A stretch of 7,870 bases of DNA from UBA3006 sp031401235 (GCA_031401235.1 JANNRJ010000023.1:1-7870), one strand, 5' to 3'. Counted from the stretch's first letter, positions 1 to 6,405 are shown. The notes: generated by a model from the letters alone, not told the origin. Numbers and translations: made by a program.

Positions 1-288
1 CAAGTGGCCTTCTTGGCCGGCGGAGCGTTGCACATCACGCAAAAGAAGATGATGCGGCGCAAGAAAAGTACGTGGACACTGGTCGGCAAGTCGGCCGACC
101 CGCCCAAGGGGCTCGAGATTTACGACTGCGAGCCATACGTATTGCACGGCTACAGCATTGCCGATGGAGTCGCCTGCTGCGTATCGGGCGGCACGACTGG
201 CGGCGTGGCAATCGACGGTTTTCGTGCGAGAATGTGGCCATGTCGTTGCTTGCCGCCAACTTCGAAGACCCCGAGCGCGCCCGCGTGA
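1..288 (+). CDS. Unrecognised reading frame, 5' end outside the window
   Basis: The frame is open from the first base to a TGA at 286-288, so the real start may lie upstream; a GTG at position 4 is the first possible start inside the window. The visible product is about 95 residues: a short hydrophobic beginning, a very basic run (KKMMRRKK), then a stretch with GLEIYDCEPYVLHGYSIADG and a glycine/threonine-rich SGGTTGG. I do not recognise a family. Third codon positions are mostly G or C up to about base 230, which favours this frame. The last 16 residues (rich in Cys, Pro and Ser) overlap the following membrane-protein gene and look like shadow translation, so the gene may be mis-ended, frameshifted, or simply not real. 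If it is not a gene, positions 1-239 hold nothing else I can name. Confidence 0.4.
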   Translation, partial: QVAFLAGGALHITQKKMMRRKKSTWTLVGKSADPPKGLEIYDCEPYVLHGYSIADGVACCVSGGTTGGVAIDGFRARMWPCRCLPPTSKTPSAPA

Positions 289-683
289 TCTATATGGCTG
301 CGGGCGGACTGGTGCTAGTCGCGCTGTTGGTGGTTGCCGGAACTGTGTGGTGGTGGCGATCGGCGGCGGTCGAGCACCCGTCGCTCGGCCCGCTCGAGGT
401 GATGGGCACGAAGTCGTGGTGGAAGGGCGATCACACCGACCGGCGCGACCGACTAGATTCCGTGCGCCCCGACGGGGCCGAACCTGGCGATACATCGCTG
501 ATCGTGCCCGACCCTGTTGATCTGCTGGAAACCGATCGCGACCGTCCGCTCGACTTCGATGATCTCGTTGGTCTTCCCGAGGAAGACGACTGGCGGGCGG
601 GCGATCGCCGGCGCGACGCAGTCGTACCGAGCCGCTCTGGTGCGCCGATGGACCCGCTGCTGCGCTCGAACGACGACTACTGA
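240..683 (+). CDS. Single-pass membrane protein with acidic hydrophilic tail, unknown function
   Basis: The product is 147 residues. After a charged N-terminus (NFEDPERAR) comes one clear membrane span at about residues 19-40, ending in a tryptophan cluster (VWWWR). A conserved-looking juxtamembrane segment follows (HPSLGPLEVMGTKSWWKGD, about residues 46-64), then a disordered Asp/Arg-rich tail with an acidic block (DFDDLVGLPEEDDW). There is no cleavable signal peptide with an AXA site; the span is best read as an anchor. ATG at 240 was chosen because translation upstream of it in the same frame is Arg-rich shadow sequence; an in-frame GTG at 234 is a possible alternative. No strong Shine-Dalgarno is visible. 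The next gene starts 5 bases after the stop, so the two are probably co-transcribed. I do not recognise a named family; a lineage-specific envelope protein is the most I would say. Confidence 0.7.
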   Translation: MSLLAANFEDPERARVIYMAAGGLVLVALLVVAGTVWWWRSAAVEHPSLGPLEVMGTKSWWKGDHTDRRDRLDSVRPDGAEPGDTSLIVPDPVDLLETDRDRPLDFDDLVGLPEEDDWRAGDRRRDAVVPSRSGAPMDPLLRSNDDY

Positions 684-688
684 CGCTC

Positions 689-913
689 ATGGCACAAGGA
701 CTGGATGTCGACGCCATGCTGGCAAGGTTTCGCGAGCGGTCGGCAGCCGTAAAGAATCGCCCGTTGCCGCCGGTGGCGGGGGAGGAGCGGGCGCTGTTCA
801 TCAAGCAGGCGCAACTCGATTTCCAGGACTTCGCGATCGTTGCCGACGCAGTGGGCACGATGGAAGAAGGCGTGCTGGTGCTGCGGGTCGACTTGCGCCC
901 GAAAGGCGCATGA
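689..913 (+). CDS. Small conserved-looking cytoplasmic protein (74 aa), unknown function
   Basis: A 74-residue soluble protein. The N-terminal half is a probable helix (GLDVDAMLARFRERSAAVKN), followed by a Pro/Glu turn (PLPPVAGEERALFIKQ), a segment QLDFQDFAIVADA, and a terminal strand-like hydrophobic stretch (EEGVLVLRVDLRP). It begins 5 bases after the membrane-protein stop, suggesting an operon with it, and ends 54 bases before the tRNA-Gly gene. Codon choice is strongly G/C-ending, like the gene before it, which supports its being real despite the short length. From memory, small proteins of this type recur in Acidimicrobiia genomes, but I cannot verify that here and assign no function. 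Confidence 0.7.
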   Translation: MAQGLDVDAMLARFRERSAAVKNRPLPPVAGEERALFIKQAQLDFQDFAIVADAVGTMEEGVLVLRVDLRPKGA

Positions 914-924
914 AGCCGGTCGCG

Positions 925-954
925 TTGCCGGTCTCGGCCAAATCTCGCTAGATT
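925..954 (+). promoter_or_regulatory. Possible promoter for tRNA-Gly
   Basis: TTGCCG (925-930) and TAGATT (949-954) are separated by 18 bases; each matches the sigma-70-type consensus at 4 of 6 positions. The -10 element lies 13 bases before the mature tRNA 5' end, leaving room for a short leader removed by RNase P. This is pattern inference only. Confidence 0.35.
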
Positions 955-967
955 GCAGTCGCACATT

Positions 968-1043
968 GCGGACGTGGCTCAGTTGGTAGAGCATCACCTT
1001 GCCAAGGTGAGGGTCGCGAGTTCGAATCTCGTCGTCCGCTCCA
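968..1043 (+). tRNA. tRNA-Gly, anticodon GCC
   Basis: The full cloverleaf can be read by eye in 76 bases. The acceptor stem is GCGGACG (968-974) with CGTCCGC (1033-1039). The D stem is GCTC/GAGC (977-980, 989-992). The anticodon stem is TCACC/GGTGA around loop TTGCCAA, with anticodon GCC at 1001-1003. The variable loop is GGGTC. The T arm is GCGAG-TTCGAAT-CTCGT with one G-T wobble pair. A T discriminator (1040) and an encoded CCA (1041-1043) follow. GCC reads the GGC and GGU glycine codons. The gene ends 12 bases before the stop codon of a convergent DUF664 gene, and base composition falls beyond it, so it could mark an integration site (see findings). Confidence 0.97.
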
Positions 1044-1055
1044 GAAGTATGACGG

Positions 1056-1598
1056 CTACTCTCCGGTGGCCCCATCTACCGACTCGCGGATAAGGTCGGC
1101 ATGCCCGTTGTGTCGTGCGTATTCTTCGATCATGTGCAACAAAATCCATCGCAGGCTCGGCGCTTGACCGTCGGGCCAAGTGCGTTGAGCCAGTTGATCT
1201 AGACCGCCGTCGGCCAGCGCCTCGGCAACATTCACACGGGACTTGGCGACGGAGTCCTCCCAAAATGTGCGGAGCTGTTCGGGGGTGTCTTGCGCAGCCG
1301 TTCGCCACTCCCAGTCCGGGTCGGTCTTCCAGTTCACATTGTCCCATGGTGGCTGCAGGTCTCGCCCGCACAACCACCGGGAGAACCAGTGCTCTTCAAC
1401 AAAGGCCATGTGTTTGAGAAGTCCGCCGAGAGTCATCGACGACACTCCGACTTTTGCCGTAAACCCAGACCCGTCAAGTCCAGCGCACTTCCACGCCAGC
1501 GTGGCACGCTGGTAGTCAAGGAATCCTAGGATCGAAGAAATTTCGTCACCGACTTGTGAAGGTTCCGGGCGACCGTGCTCGTCAACATTCGTGTTCAT
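1056..1598 (-). CDS. DinB-superfamily protein, DUF664 type
   Basis: The product is 180 residues. Its features fit the DinB/DUF664 four-helix-bundle family, whose members resemble metal-dependent thiol transferases such as mycothiol-dependent enzymes. The first helix region contains LGFLDYQRATLAWKCAGL (about residues 24-41). SMTLGGLLKHMAFVEEHWF (54-72) carries His63. The C-terminal motif SLRWILLHMIEEYARHNGHA (148-167) supplies His155, His163 and His166, the likely metal ligands together with His63. The start at 1598 is set by a strong GGAGGAG four bases upstream; the longer frame to 1622 would begin before that site. The start lies 30 bases after the nucleoside hydrolase stop, so both probably share a transcript. 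Activity is unknown; a role in thiol or xenobiotic chemistry is family-level inference, and no link to nucleosides is established. Confidence 0.9.
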   Translation of the reverse strand: MNTNVDEHGRPEPSQVGDEISSILGFLDYQRATLAWKCAGLDGSGFTAKVGVSSMTLGGLLKHMAFVEEHWFSRWLCGRDLQPPWDNVNWKTDPDWEWRTAAQDTPEQLRTFWEDSVAKSRVNVAEALADGGLDQLAQRTWPDGQAPSLRWILLHMIEEYARHNGHADLIRESVDGATGE

Positions 1599-1602
1599 GA
1601 TG

Positions 1603-1609
1603 CTCCTCC
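1603..1609 (-). promoter_or_regulatory. Strong Shine-Dalgarno for the DUF664 gene
   Basis: The minus strand reads GGAGGAG followed by CATC and the ATG at 1598. This fixes the start of the DinB-like gene. It is the only strong ribosome binding site I see in the window; most other genes here lack one. Confidence 0.8.
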
Positions 1610-1628
1610 GAGTCTGTGGCAAGAAGTG

Positions 1629-2561
1629 CTACTTCGAAAAGTAGCCGATCGCTTCGACGATTAATGTAAATGCCGCGTCTGCGTCAATGTCCCACAGCAC
1701 CTCGCAATTGGGTGGTCGCCGTTCAATAAGTCCGCGCTGATCAATTATCGTCATTCCGCGACTATAAATGCCGCCGGTTTCTACCACCACATGTTGTGGG
1801 TTGCGCTCGAAGAGGTTGGGGTGGGTGAGTGCAAGAACTGCGCACGGATCGTGTACGGCTCCACCTTGCATGTTGTCATGTCGGTTGACATAAACGTTCG
1901 TAAAATGTTCAAAGAGATCGGCGAGCACTTTGGCAAGGCGACCCGGTAGAGCACGCACTAGTGCAATTCGATTTGGAGTCGCCTGCAAACGATGGGTGAC
2001 ATCAAGCCCACTCATAATCAACGGGCCACCGTAATCAAAAACCATTGCGGCCGCTTCCGGATCGGCCCAAATATTGAACTCCGCAACCGTAGATCGATTG
2101 CCAAAGGTTCCACCGCCCATGAGCGAAATCCCAGCAATTCGGTTTGCCAGATCAGGTGCGCTGCGAAGAGCCAGGGCGATGTTTGTCAGCGGCCCGGTGG
2201 GAACGAGCCAAGTGCCTTCATGTTTGCGACAGGTCTCAATAATGAATCCAACCGCATCAGTACTAGCAGGAGCCCGAGATGGTTCAGGAAGTTCGGCTCC
2301 GGCGAGTCCGCTTTCACCGTGCACATAGGCGGCGTGGCGAGCCTCGGCAACTAGTGGTCGCTCGGCGCCTCGGTGAACTTCGACCTGTGATCCAATTAAA
2401 TCGAGGATGATTTGGGCATTTCGAGTAGTTGATGTGATTGGCGCATTTCCGGCCACGGTGGTCACGCCAAGAACATTGGCATGCCGCGCCGCCACGACAA
2501 GGGCGATCGCATCATCGTGACCGGGGTCGCAGTCGATGATCATTGGAACTGGCGTTGTCAT
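1629..2561 (-). CDS. Inosine/uridine-preferring nucleoside hydrolase family protein
   Basis: This cytosolic enzyme family hydrolyses the N-glycosidic bond of ribonucleosides, giving a free base and ribose. The 310-residue product has the complete active-site set. IIDCDPGHDDA (residues 8-18) holds the calcium-binding aspartates. TVAGN ends in Asn39. PTGPLTNIALAL (121-132) and MGGG follow. AEFNIWADPEAA (160-171) provides the Glu and Asn that hold ribose. DVTHR (187-191) comes next, and VHDPCAVLAL (236-245) gives the His-Asp pair (237/238), equivalent to His241/Asp242 of the Crithidia enzyme. Length is normal for the family. I chose the ATG at 2561 because family members begin only a few residues before the DxDPG motif and because a -10-like TAAACT sits 7 bases upstream; ATG at 2582 would add seven residues. 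It is divergent from a ribokinase-like gene, which would consume the ribose. Base specificity (purine, pyrimidine or a modified nucleoside) cannot be read from the sequence. Confidence 0.93.
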   Translation of the reverse strand: MTTPVPMIIDCDPGHDDAIALVVAARHANVLGVTTVAGNAPITSTTRNAQIILDLIGSQVEVHRGAERPLVAEARHAAYVHGESGLAGAELPEPSRAPASTDAVGFIIETCRKHEGTWLVPTGPLTNIALALRSAPDLANRIAGISLMGGGTFGNRSTVAEFNIWADPEAAAMVFDYGGPLIMSGLDVTHRLQATPNRIALVRALPGRLAKVLADLFEHFTNVYVNRHDNMQGGAVHDPCAVLALTHPNLFERNPQHVVVETGGIYSRGMTIIDQRGLIERRPPNCEVLWDIDADAAFTLIVEAIGYFSK

Positions 2562-2568
2562 GCGGAAG

Positions 2569-2574
2569 AGTTTA
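2569..2574 (-). promoter_or_regulatory. Candidate -10 element for a leaderless nucleoside hydrolase mRNA
   Basis: TAAACT on the minus strand fits the actinobacterial TANNNT pattern and lies exactly 7 bases before the ATG at 2561, the spacing expected when transcription starts at the A of the start codon. No Shine-Dalgarno precedes that ATG. A perfect TTGACA (minus strand, 2589-2584) lies nearby but only 9 bases from TAAACT, so it is not a properly spaced -35. Confidence 0.4.
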
Positions 2575-2598
2575 GTAGTCATGTGTCAAAGTGGAGAG

Positions 2599-3474
2599 AT
2601 GGCATTTGATGTGGTCGTGGTTGGCAGCGCAAATCTCGACTTGGTTGCACAACTTGATCGATTGCCTTTGCCTGGCGAGACACTACGTGCCAATAGTTAT
2701 GCCGAATACGCGGGCGGCAAAGGACTTAACCAGGCAGTGGCATGTGCACGGATGGGTGCTCATACTGCCTTCGTTGGATGTTTGGGCAATGACGATGCTG
2801 GAAAATACATTCACTCGATTCTCGATGCAGAAGGAATCGATAGCACATATGTGAACACTGTCGATGCACCAACCGGGCGAGCATTCATCCACGTGGATGC
2901 ACATGGAGAAAATGCAATAGTGGTCATTTCCGGAGCTAATGCCATGGTCGGCTCGGGTGGCCAGTCCTTCCAGATACCTTCGGGCAAAATTGTTTTAGCC
3001 CAACTCGAAGTTCCCCAAGAAGTTATCGCTTCGGCATTTTCTCAGGCGCACCAGCGCGGTTCTCAAACAGTATTGAATCCAGCACCAACCGCACCGCTCT
3101 TGGCGAAACTAATGAGTGCCACCGATGTGATCGTGCCCAACGAGTCGGAATCCCTCGCCCTTGGCGGAACTGAGTCGTTACTGAAGGCCGGAGTAGGCAC
3201 AATCGTGGTGACTCGAGGTGAACATGGTGCCGACATCATTTCTAAAACGAGTACACAGCACATCGATGCATTTGTCGTGATACCAATCGACACGGTCGGG
3301 GCTGGCGATGCTTTTATCGGCGCGATGTGTGCAGAACTTGCCCGTGGGGTGTCATTACAGACTGCTTGTCAGACGGCTTCTGTGGCAGGGGCTTTAGCGA
3401 CTACGGTGCGTGGCGCTGTGCCTTCCTTACCAACTCGCGCCAAAGTGATAGCCGCCCAGGGTAATTATCGATGA
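2599..3474 (+). CDS. Ribokinase-type PfkB sugar kinase
   Basis: It is predicted to transfer the ATP gamma-phosphate to a pentose, most likely ribose to ribose 5-phosphate, in the cytoplasm. The 291-residue product shows GSANLD with the substrate-binding Asp14, the PfkB signature GGKGLNQA (39-46), AQLEVP with Glu137, NPAP (160-163), PNESE (180-184), VTRGEHGA (204-211) and DTVGAGDAF (231-239), whose Asp237 is the catalytic base. These fit ribokinase better than fructokinase or adenosine kinase, but substrate is inferred. The ATG at 2599 places the first strand where family members start; an in-frame ATG at 2581 would add six residues, and one at 2536 would overlap the divergent hydrolase gene. 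GGAG lies only a few bases before 2599, closer than ideal. Its stop overlaps the next start (ATGA, 3471-3474), implying translational coupling with the decarboxylase. The neighbouring nucleoside hydrolase is a plausible ribose source. Confidence 0.88.
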   Translation: MAFDVVVVGSANLDLVAQLDRLPLPGETLRANSYAEYAGGKGLNQAVACARMGAHTAFVGCLGNDDAGKYIHSILDAEGIDSTYVNTVDAPTGRAFIHVDAHGENAIVVISGANAMVGSGGQSFQIPSGKIVLAQLEVPQEVIASAFSQAHQRGSQTVLNPAPTAPLLAKLMSATDVIVPNESESLALGGTESLLKAGVGTIVVTRGEHGADIISKTSTQHIDAFVVIPIDTVGAGDAFIGAMCAELARGVSLQTACQTASVAGALATTVRGAVPSLPTRAKVIAAQGNYR

Positions 3475-4880
3475 GCGAAATTAGTAAACCTCAATTAATG
3501 CACTTCTACGACGAAGAGAGTGCAGAGTTGGCAGTCGCCATAGTCAAATATGCAATGGAGCGAATTCGAATGGATCCGCCGCCCCTTGATCGACCCTATA
3601 CGTTGAGCGAATTGCGAAAGATTGTCGGCGACACAATCAAACCAGAGGGTCGCAACGGTCTTGATGTGCTTACGGAATTCGTCGACGAGTTGGCGCCTTC
3701 GTGTATCAGTGTTGATCACCCGTTGTTCCTGTCGTTTGTTCCAGGTGCTCCTACTGAAAGTTCCGTGCTGTTTGATCTCGTCGTGGCTGCATCCAACATT
3801 TATGGTGGTTCGTGGCTAGAAGGCGCTGGCGCGGTTTACGCCGAGAATGAAGCCCTGCGCTGGATCTCTGATCTTGCTGGGATGCCGGCTACTTCGGGAG
3901 GCGTGTTTGTTAGTGGCGGTACGGCCGGTAATTTGTCGGCGCTGGTCGCGGCTCGCTGGAGATGGCGCGATCGAGCCAATGGCGCACTCGATGCTGTCCG
4001 TCCCATCATTGTTGCTTCTACTGGGGCGCATTCATCGGTGACACAAGCGGCGAAAGTGATGGATGCAGAAGTCATAACGGTTGTCGCTGACGAGCGTGGA
4101 CGACTGCGTGGTGAAGCACTGCGGGAAACTCTGGATGAAATGTCGGAGCAGGATCGTGGTCGCATATGTGCCATCGTTGCCACTGCTGGAACTACCAATG
4201 TTGGTGTCGTAGACGACTTGGCGGCAGCGGCAGAACAAGCACGCCGAATCAATACGTGGTTTCATGTCGATGGTGCGTACGGTGCAGCAGCGCTATGTGC
4301 TCCAAGCGTGCGACATTTATTCAGCGGAATCGAACACGCCGACAGTCTGATTGTCGATCCGCACAAATGGTTATTTGGACCATTTGACTGCTGCGCACTC
4401 ATCTACCGCAACCCAACTGAGGCACGTCACGCTCATACTCAGCATGCCGAATATCTTGATGTGTTGGAACAAGATGAGCACCTTGTACTCGACGCCGCAT
4501 GGAACCCGGCCGATCTCGCGCATCACTTAACAAGGCGTGCGCGTGGTTTGCCATTTTGGTTCAGTCTGGCAATGCATGGCACCGACGCCTATACGGATGC
4601 AATGGAAGCAACGCTCGCGGTCACTCGGCAAGGTGCGGAATTGATTCGTCAGGCTCCACATACTGAACTCGTGCTTGAACCGGAACTATCGGTATTGGTG
4701 TTTCGGCGTCTCGGATGGTCTCCGAATCAATATCAAGAGTGGAGTGATCGCACGCTCGAGAGTGGTCTAGCATTTGTCGTTCCAAGCAGCTGGAATGGGG
4801 AAACCGTATTGCGTTTTTGCATTGTCAACCCACGCACCACCGCCGAGGGTTTATCCCATATCATCGACTCATTGAAATGA
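3471..4880 (+). CDS. Group II PLP-dependent amino-acid decarboxylase (aromatic-L-amino-acid decarboxylase-like)
   Basis: The family removes the alpha-carboxylate of an amino acid to give the amine and CO2, using pyridoxal phosphate. The 469-residue product is full length for the DDC/GAD/tyrosine decarboxylase fold. Key sites: HPLFLSFVPG near residue 83; SGGTAGN (148-154), which binds the cofactor phosphate; His187, which stacks on the PLP ring; TAGTTNVG (238-245); HVDGAYG (265-271), with Asp267 pairing the pyridine nitrogen; and DPHKW with Lys299 as the Schiff-base lysine. Tyr328 in HAEYLD sits where the mobile-loop catalytic tyrosine of aromatic decarboxylases is expected, so decarboxylation is more likely than aldehyde-forming or oxidative chemistry. 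The substrate is undetermined: aromatic amino acids, glutamate, aspartate or diaminobutyrate are all known in this fold. It is coupled to the ribokinase by ATGA and is followed after 7 bases by a flavin hydroxy-acid dehydrogenase. Confidence 0.9.
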   Translation: MSEISKPQLMHFYDEESAELAVAIVKYAMERIRMDPPPLDRPYTLSELRKIVGDTIKPEGRNGLDVLTEFVDELAPSCISVDHPLFLSFVPGAPTESSVLFDLVVAASNIYGGSWLEGAGAVYAENEALRWISDLAGMPATSGGVFVSGGTAGNLSALVAARWRWRDRANGALDAVRPIIVASTGAHSSVTQAAKVMDAEVITVVADERGRLRGEALRETLDEMSEQDRGRICAIVATAGTTNVGVVDDLAAAAEQARRINTWFHVDGAYGAAALCAPSVRHLFSGIEHADSLIVDPHKWLFGPFDCCALIYRNPTEARHAHTQHAEYLDVLEQDEHLVLDAAWNPADLAHHLTRRARGLPFWFSLAMHGTDAYTDAMEATLAVTRQGAELIRQAPHTELVLEPELSVLVFRRLGWSPNQYQEWSDRTLESGLAFVVPSSWNGETVLRFCIVNPRTTAEGLSHIIDSLK

Positions 4881-4887
4881 TCACTTT

Positions 4888-6105
4888 ATGTCAATGCTGA
4901 AATCAATTCGTTCAGTAGTCCAGTTACGTCGATTTGAATTCAATGGAACGAAGCGCCGCCTTGCCAAGTGTGCCAATATCGACGATCTGCGCCTGCTCGC
5001 CAAGCGTCGACTTCCCGGTGGTGTTTTTGATTATTTTGACGGCGCCGCTGAAGATGAAATTGCCAAAGCAAATAATTCAGCCGCCTTCGCCGCCGTCGAA
5101 TTGAGACCGCGCATCCTTGTCGATGTATCGAAAATAGATACTTCGACGACGATCATGGGTCAACCTGTACCGTTTCCCATTGCCCTCTCTCCGACGGGAT
5201 TTACTCGAATTGCTCATCCGCAGGGCGAACTTGCAGTGGCTCGAGTCGCTGGCGAACTTGGATTGCCCTACACACTTTCCACACTTGGCACTCGCAGCAT
5301 TGAAGAAGTGGCGGCGGTGGCAACCGGTCCGATGTGGTACCAACTCTATGTCTGGCGAGATCGCGGACTATCGCGCGAACTTGTCCAACGAGCCAAAGCG
5401 TCTGGTTACAAAGCGATCATGCTTACCGTCGATACAGCAGTGTTTGGTCGACGCGAGCGTGATGTACGACGAGGATTTACTCTGCCACCAAAGATTGGAT
5501 TGGAAACATTTATCGATGGCATCCGACATCCTCGCTGGACCTGGGATTTTGTGCGTAACGAGCCGATCACATTTTCGGCTGTAGCGGGGCGAGGCGATGT
5601 TGATGGTTCGCGTGCAATCTCGCTGGCTGATTATGTGACCGCGCAATTCGATCCAACTCTGTCATGGAAGGATTTGGAATGGATTCGTCAGGAATCAGGA
5701 TTGCCGATGATGATCAAAGGCATTCAATGCAGTGAAGATGCCCGCATTGCCGCGGAAATGGGAGTGGACGCGATCGCATTGTCTAATCATGGTGGTCGTC
5801 AATTTGATGGGTCCCCGGCACCGATTGCCTTATTGCCTGATGTGATGGATCAAGTTGGCGACCGCATTGAAGTACTTATCGATGGCGGTGCCCGTCGCGG
5901 CGCAGATGTTGTTAAAGCATGTGCGCTTGGTGCACGGGGAGTGATGTTTGGGCGTCCCTATCTATACGGCTTGGGTGCTGCCGGAGAAGACGGTGTGAAA
6001 TGGGCACTCGAACACATCACATCTGGGATAACTCGCACGATGGGACTCATCGGCGAAACTTCAATTCGTCATATGTCACCAGGCGTGGTGCGCCGAGTTC
6101 GGTAA
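4888..6105 (+). CDS. FMN-dependent alpha-hydroxy-acid dehydrogenase, LldD2-like
   Basis: The family oxidises L-2-hydroxy acids (lactate, glycolate, mandelate) to 2-oxo acids. The 405-residue product shows FDYFDGAAEDE with Tyr49, SPTGFTRIAHPQGE (101-114), WYQLYVWRD with Tyr154, LTVDTAVFGRRERD (179-192), the FMN-contacting Lys277 in MIKGIQ, the active-site signature SNHGGRQFD (299-307) with catalytic His301 and substrate-binding Arg304, and IDGGARRGAD (331-340). An N-terminal extension of about 25 residues ending FNGTKRRL, and the FDYxDGAAEDE block, recall mycobacterial LldD2 (quinone-linked L-lactate dehydrogenase), so respiration-linked lactate oxidation is the leading guess. ATG at 4894 is a second possible start; neither has a Shine-Dalgarno. 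The gene starts 7 bases after the decarboxylase and is probably in the same operon. Its TAA (6103-6105) directly abuts the stop codon of the convergent L31 gene. Lactate specificity is not proven; a hydroxy acid derived from an aromatic amino acid is an alternative. Confidence 0.9.
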   Translation: MSMLKSIRSVVQLRRFEFNGTKRRLAKCANIDDLRLLAKRRLPGGVFDYFDGAAEDEIAKANNSAAFAAVELRPRILVDVSKIDTSTTIMGQPVPFPIALSPTGFTRIAHPQGELAVARVAGELGLPYTLSTLGTRSIEEVAAVATGPMWYQLYVWRDRGLSRELVQRAKASGYKAIMLTVDTAVFGRRERDVRRGFTLPPKIGLETFIDGIRHPRWTWDFVRNEPITFSAVAGRGDVDGSRAISLADYVTAQFDPTLSWKDLEWIRQESGLPMMIKGIQCSEDARIAAEMGVDAIALSNHGGRQFDGSPAPIALLPDVMDQVGDRIEVLIDGGARRGADVVKACALGARGVMFGRPYLYGLGAAGEDGVKWALEHITSGITRTMGLIGETSIRHMSPGVVRRVR

Positions 6106-6396
6106 CTACTTTTTGGCTACGGGTGCCTTCTTGACGACGGTCTTTTTACGTGAGCCGTAACGCTTGTTGAAGCGCTCCACTCGACCTGCTGAGTCGATGA
6201 TCTTCATTTGTCCAGTAAAAAACGGGTGGCTGGCGTTAGAAATATCGAGTTGAACGACGGGGTAGGTGTTGCCATCATCCCAAACCGTGTTTTTACTCGG
6301 ATCTGGGTTCATCGTCGTTCGTGTGAGAAATCGATAGTCGGCCGAGGCGTCTTCAAAGACGACCATTCGTGACTCGGGGTGAATGTCCTTCTTCAT
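6106..6396 (-). CDS. rpmE2: 50S ribosomal protein L31, type B
   Basis: The 96-residue product is a structural protein of the large ribosomal subunit near the central protuberance. MKKDIHPESR at the start, WDDGNTYPVVQLDISNASHP in the middle and SAGRVERFNKRYG near the end are diagnostic of type B L31, followed by a lysine/alanine tail. It has no cysteine at all, so it lacks the zinc-binding CxxC motifs of type A L31. I chose the ATG at 6396; translation further upstream crosses the divergent L28 promoter and is not L31-like. No Shine-Dalgarno is present; a TACACT -10-like element lies 9 bases upstream, suggesting a leaderless or nearly leaderless mRNA. It is divergent from L28 and L33, also zinc-free forms. 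In many bacteria such paralogs are repressed by Zur under zinc sufficiency, but I see no convincing Zur operator here. Confidence 0.96.
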   Translation of the reverse strand: MKKDIHPESRMVVFEDASADYRFLTRTTMNPDPSKNTVWDDGNTYPVVQLDISNASHPFFTGQMKIIDSAGRVERFNKRYGSRKKTVVKKAPVAKK

Positions 6397-6405
6397 AGTG
6401 GGAAC

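Noticed and set aside
677..1075. Minus-strand frame of 132 codons containing DDEIRTRDPHLGKVMLYQLSH
   Set aside because: It runs antisense through the tRNA-Gly gene. EIRTRDPxLGKVxLYQLS is a well-known spurious peptide from reading tRNA genes backwards, and the rest is antisense to the 74-residue gene.
994..1377. Minus-strand frame of 127 codons ending TTRFELATLTLAR
   Set aside because: The C-terminus is another antisense-tRNA artefact; the rest is an out-of-frame reading of the DUF664 gene on the same strand.
3836..4252. Minus-strand frame of 138 codons inside the decarboxylase gene
   Set aside because: It is Ser/Arg/Ala-rich antisense shadow with no motif, fully within a gene that has all its catalytic residues.
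6106..6180. Hairpin TTACG-TGAGC-CGTAA and GGC-GCC repeats considered as a terminator for the converging lldD-like and L31 genes
   Set aside because: Stems are only 3-5 bp, lie inside the L31 coding sequence and are not followed by a proper T-run in either direction.
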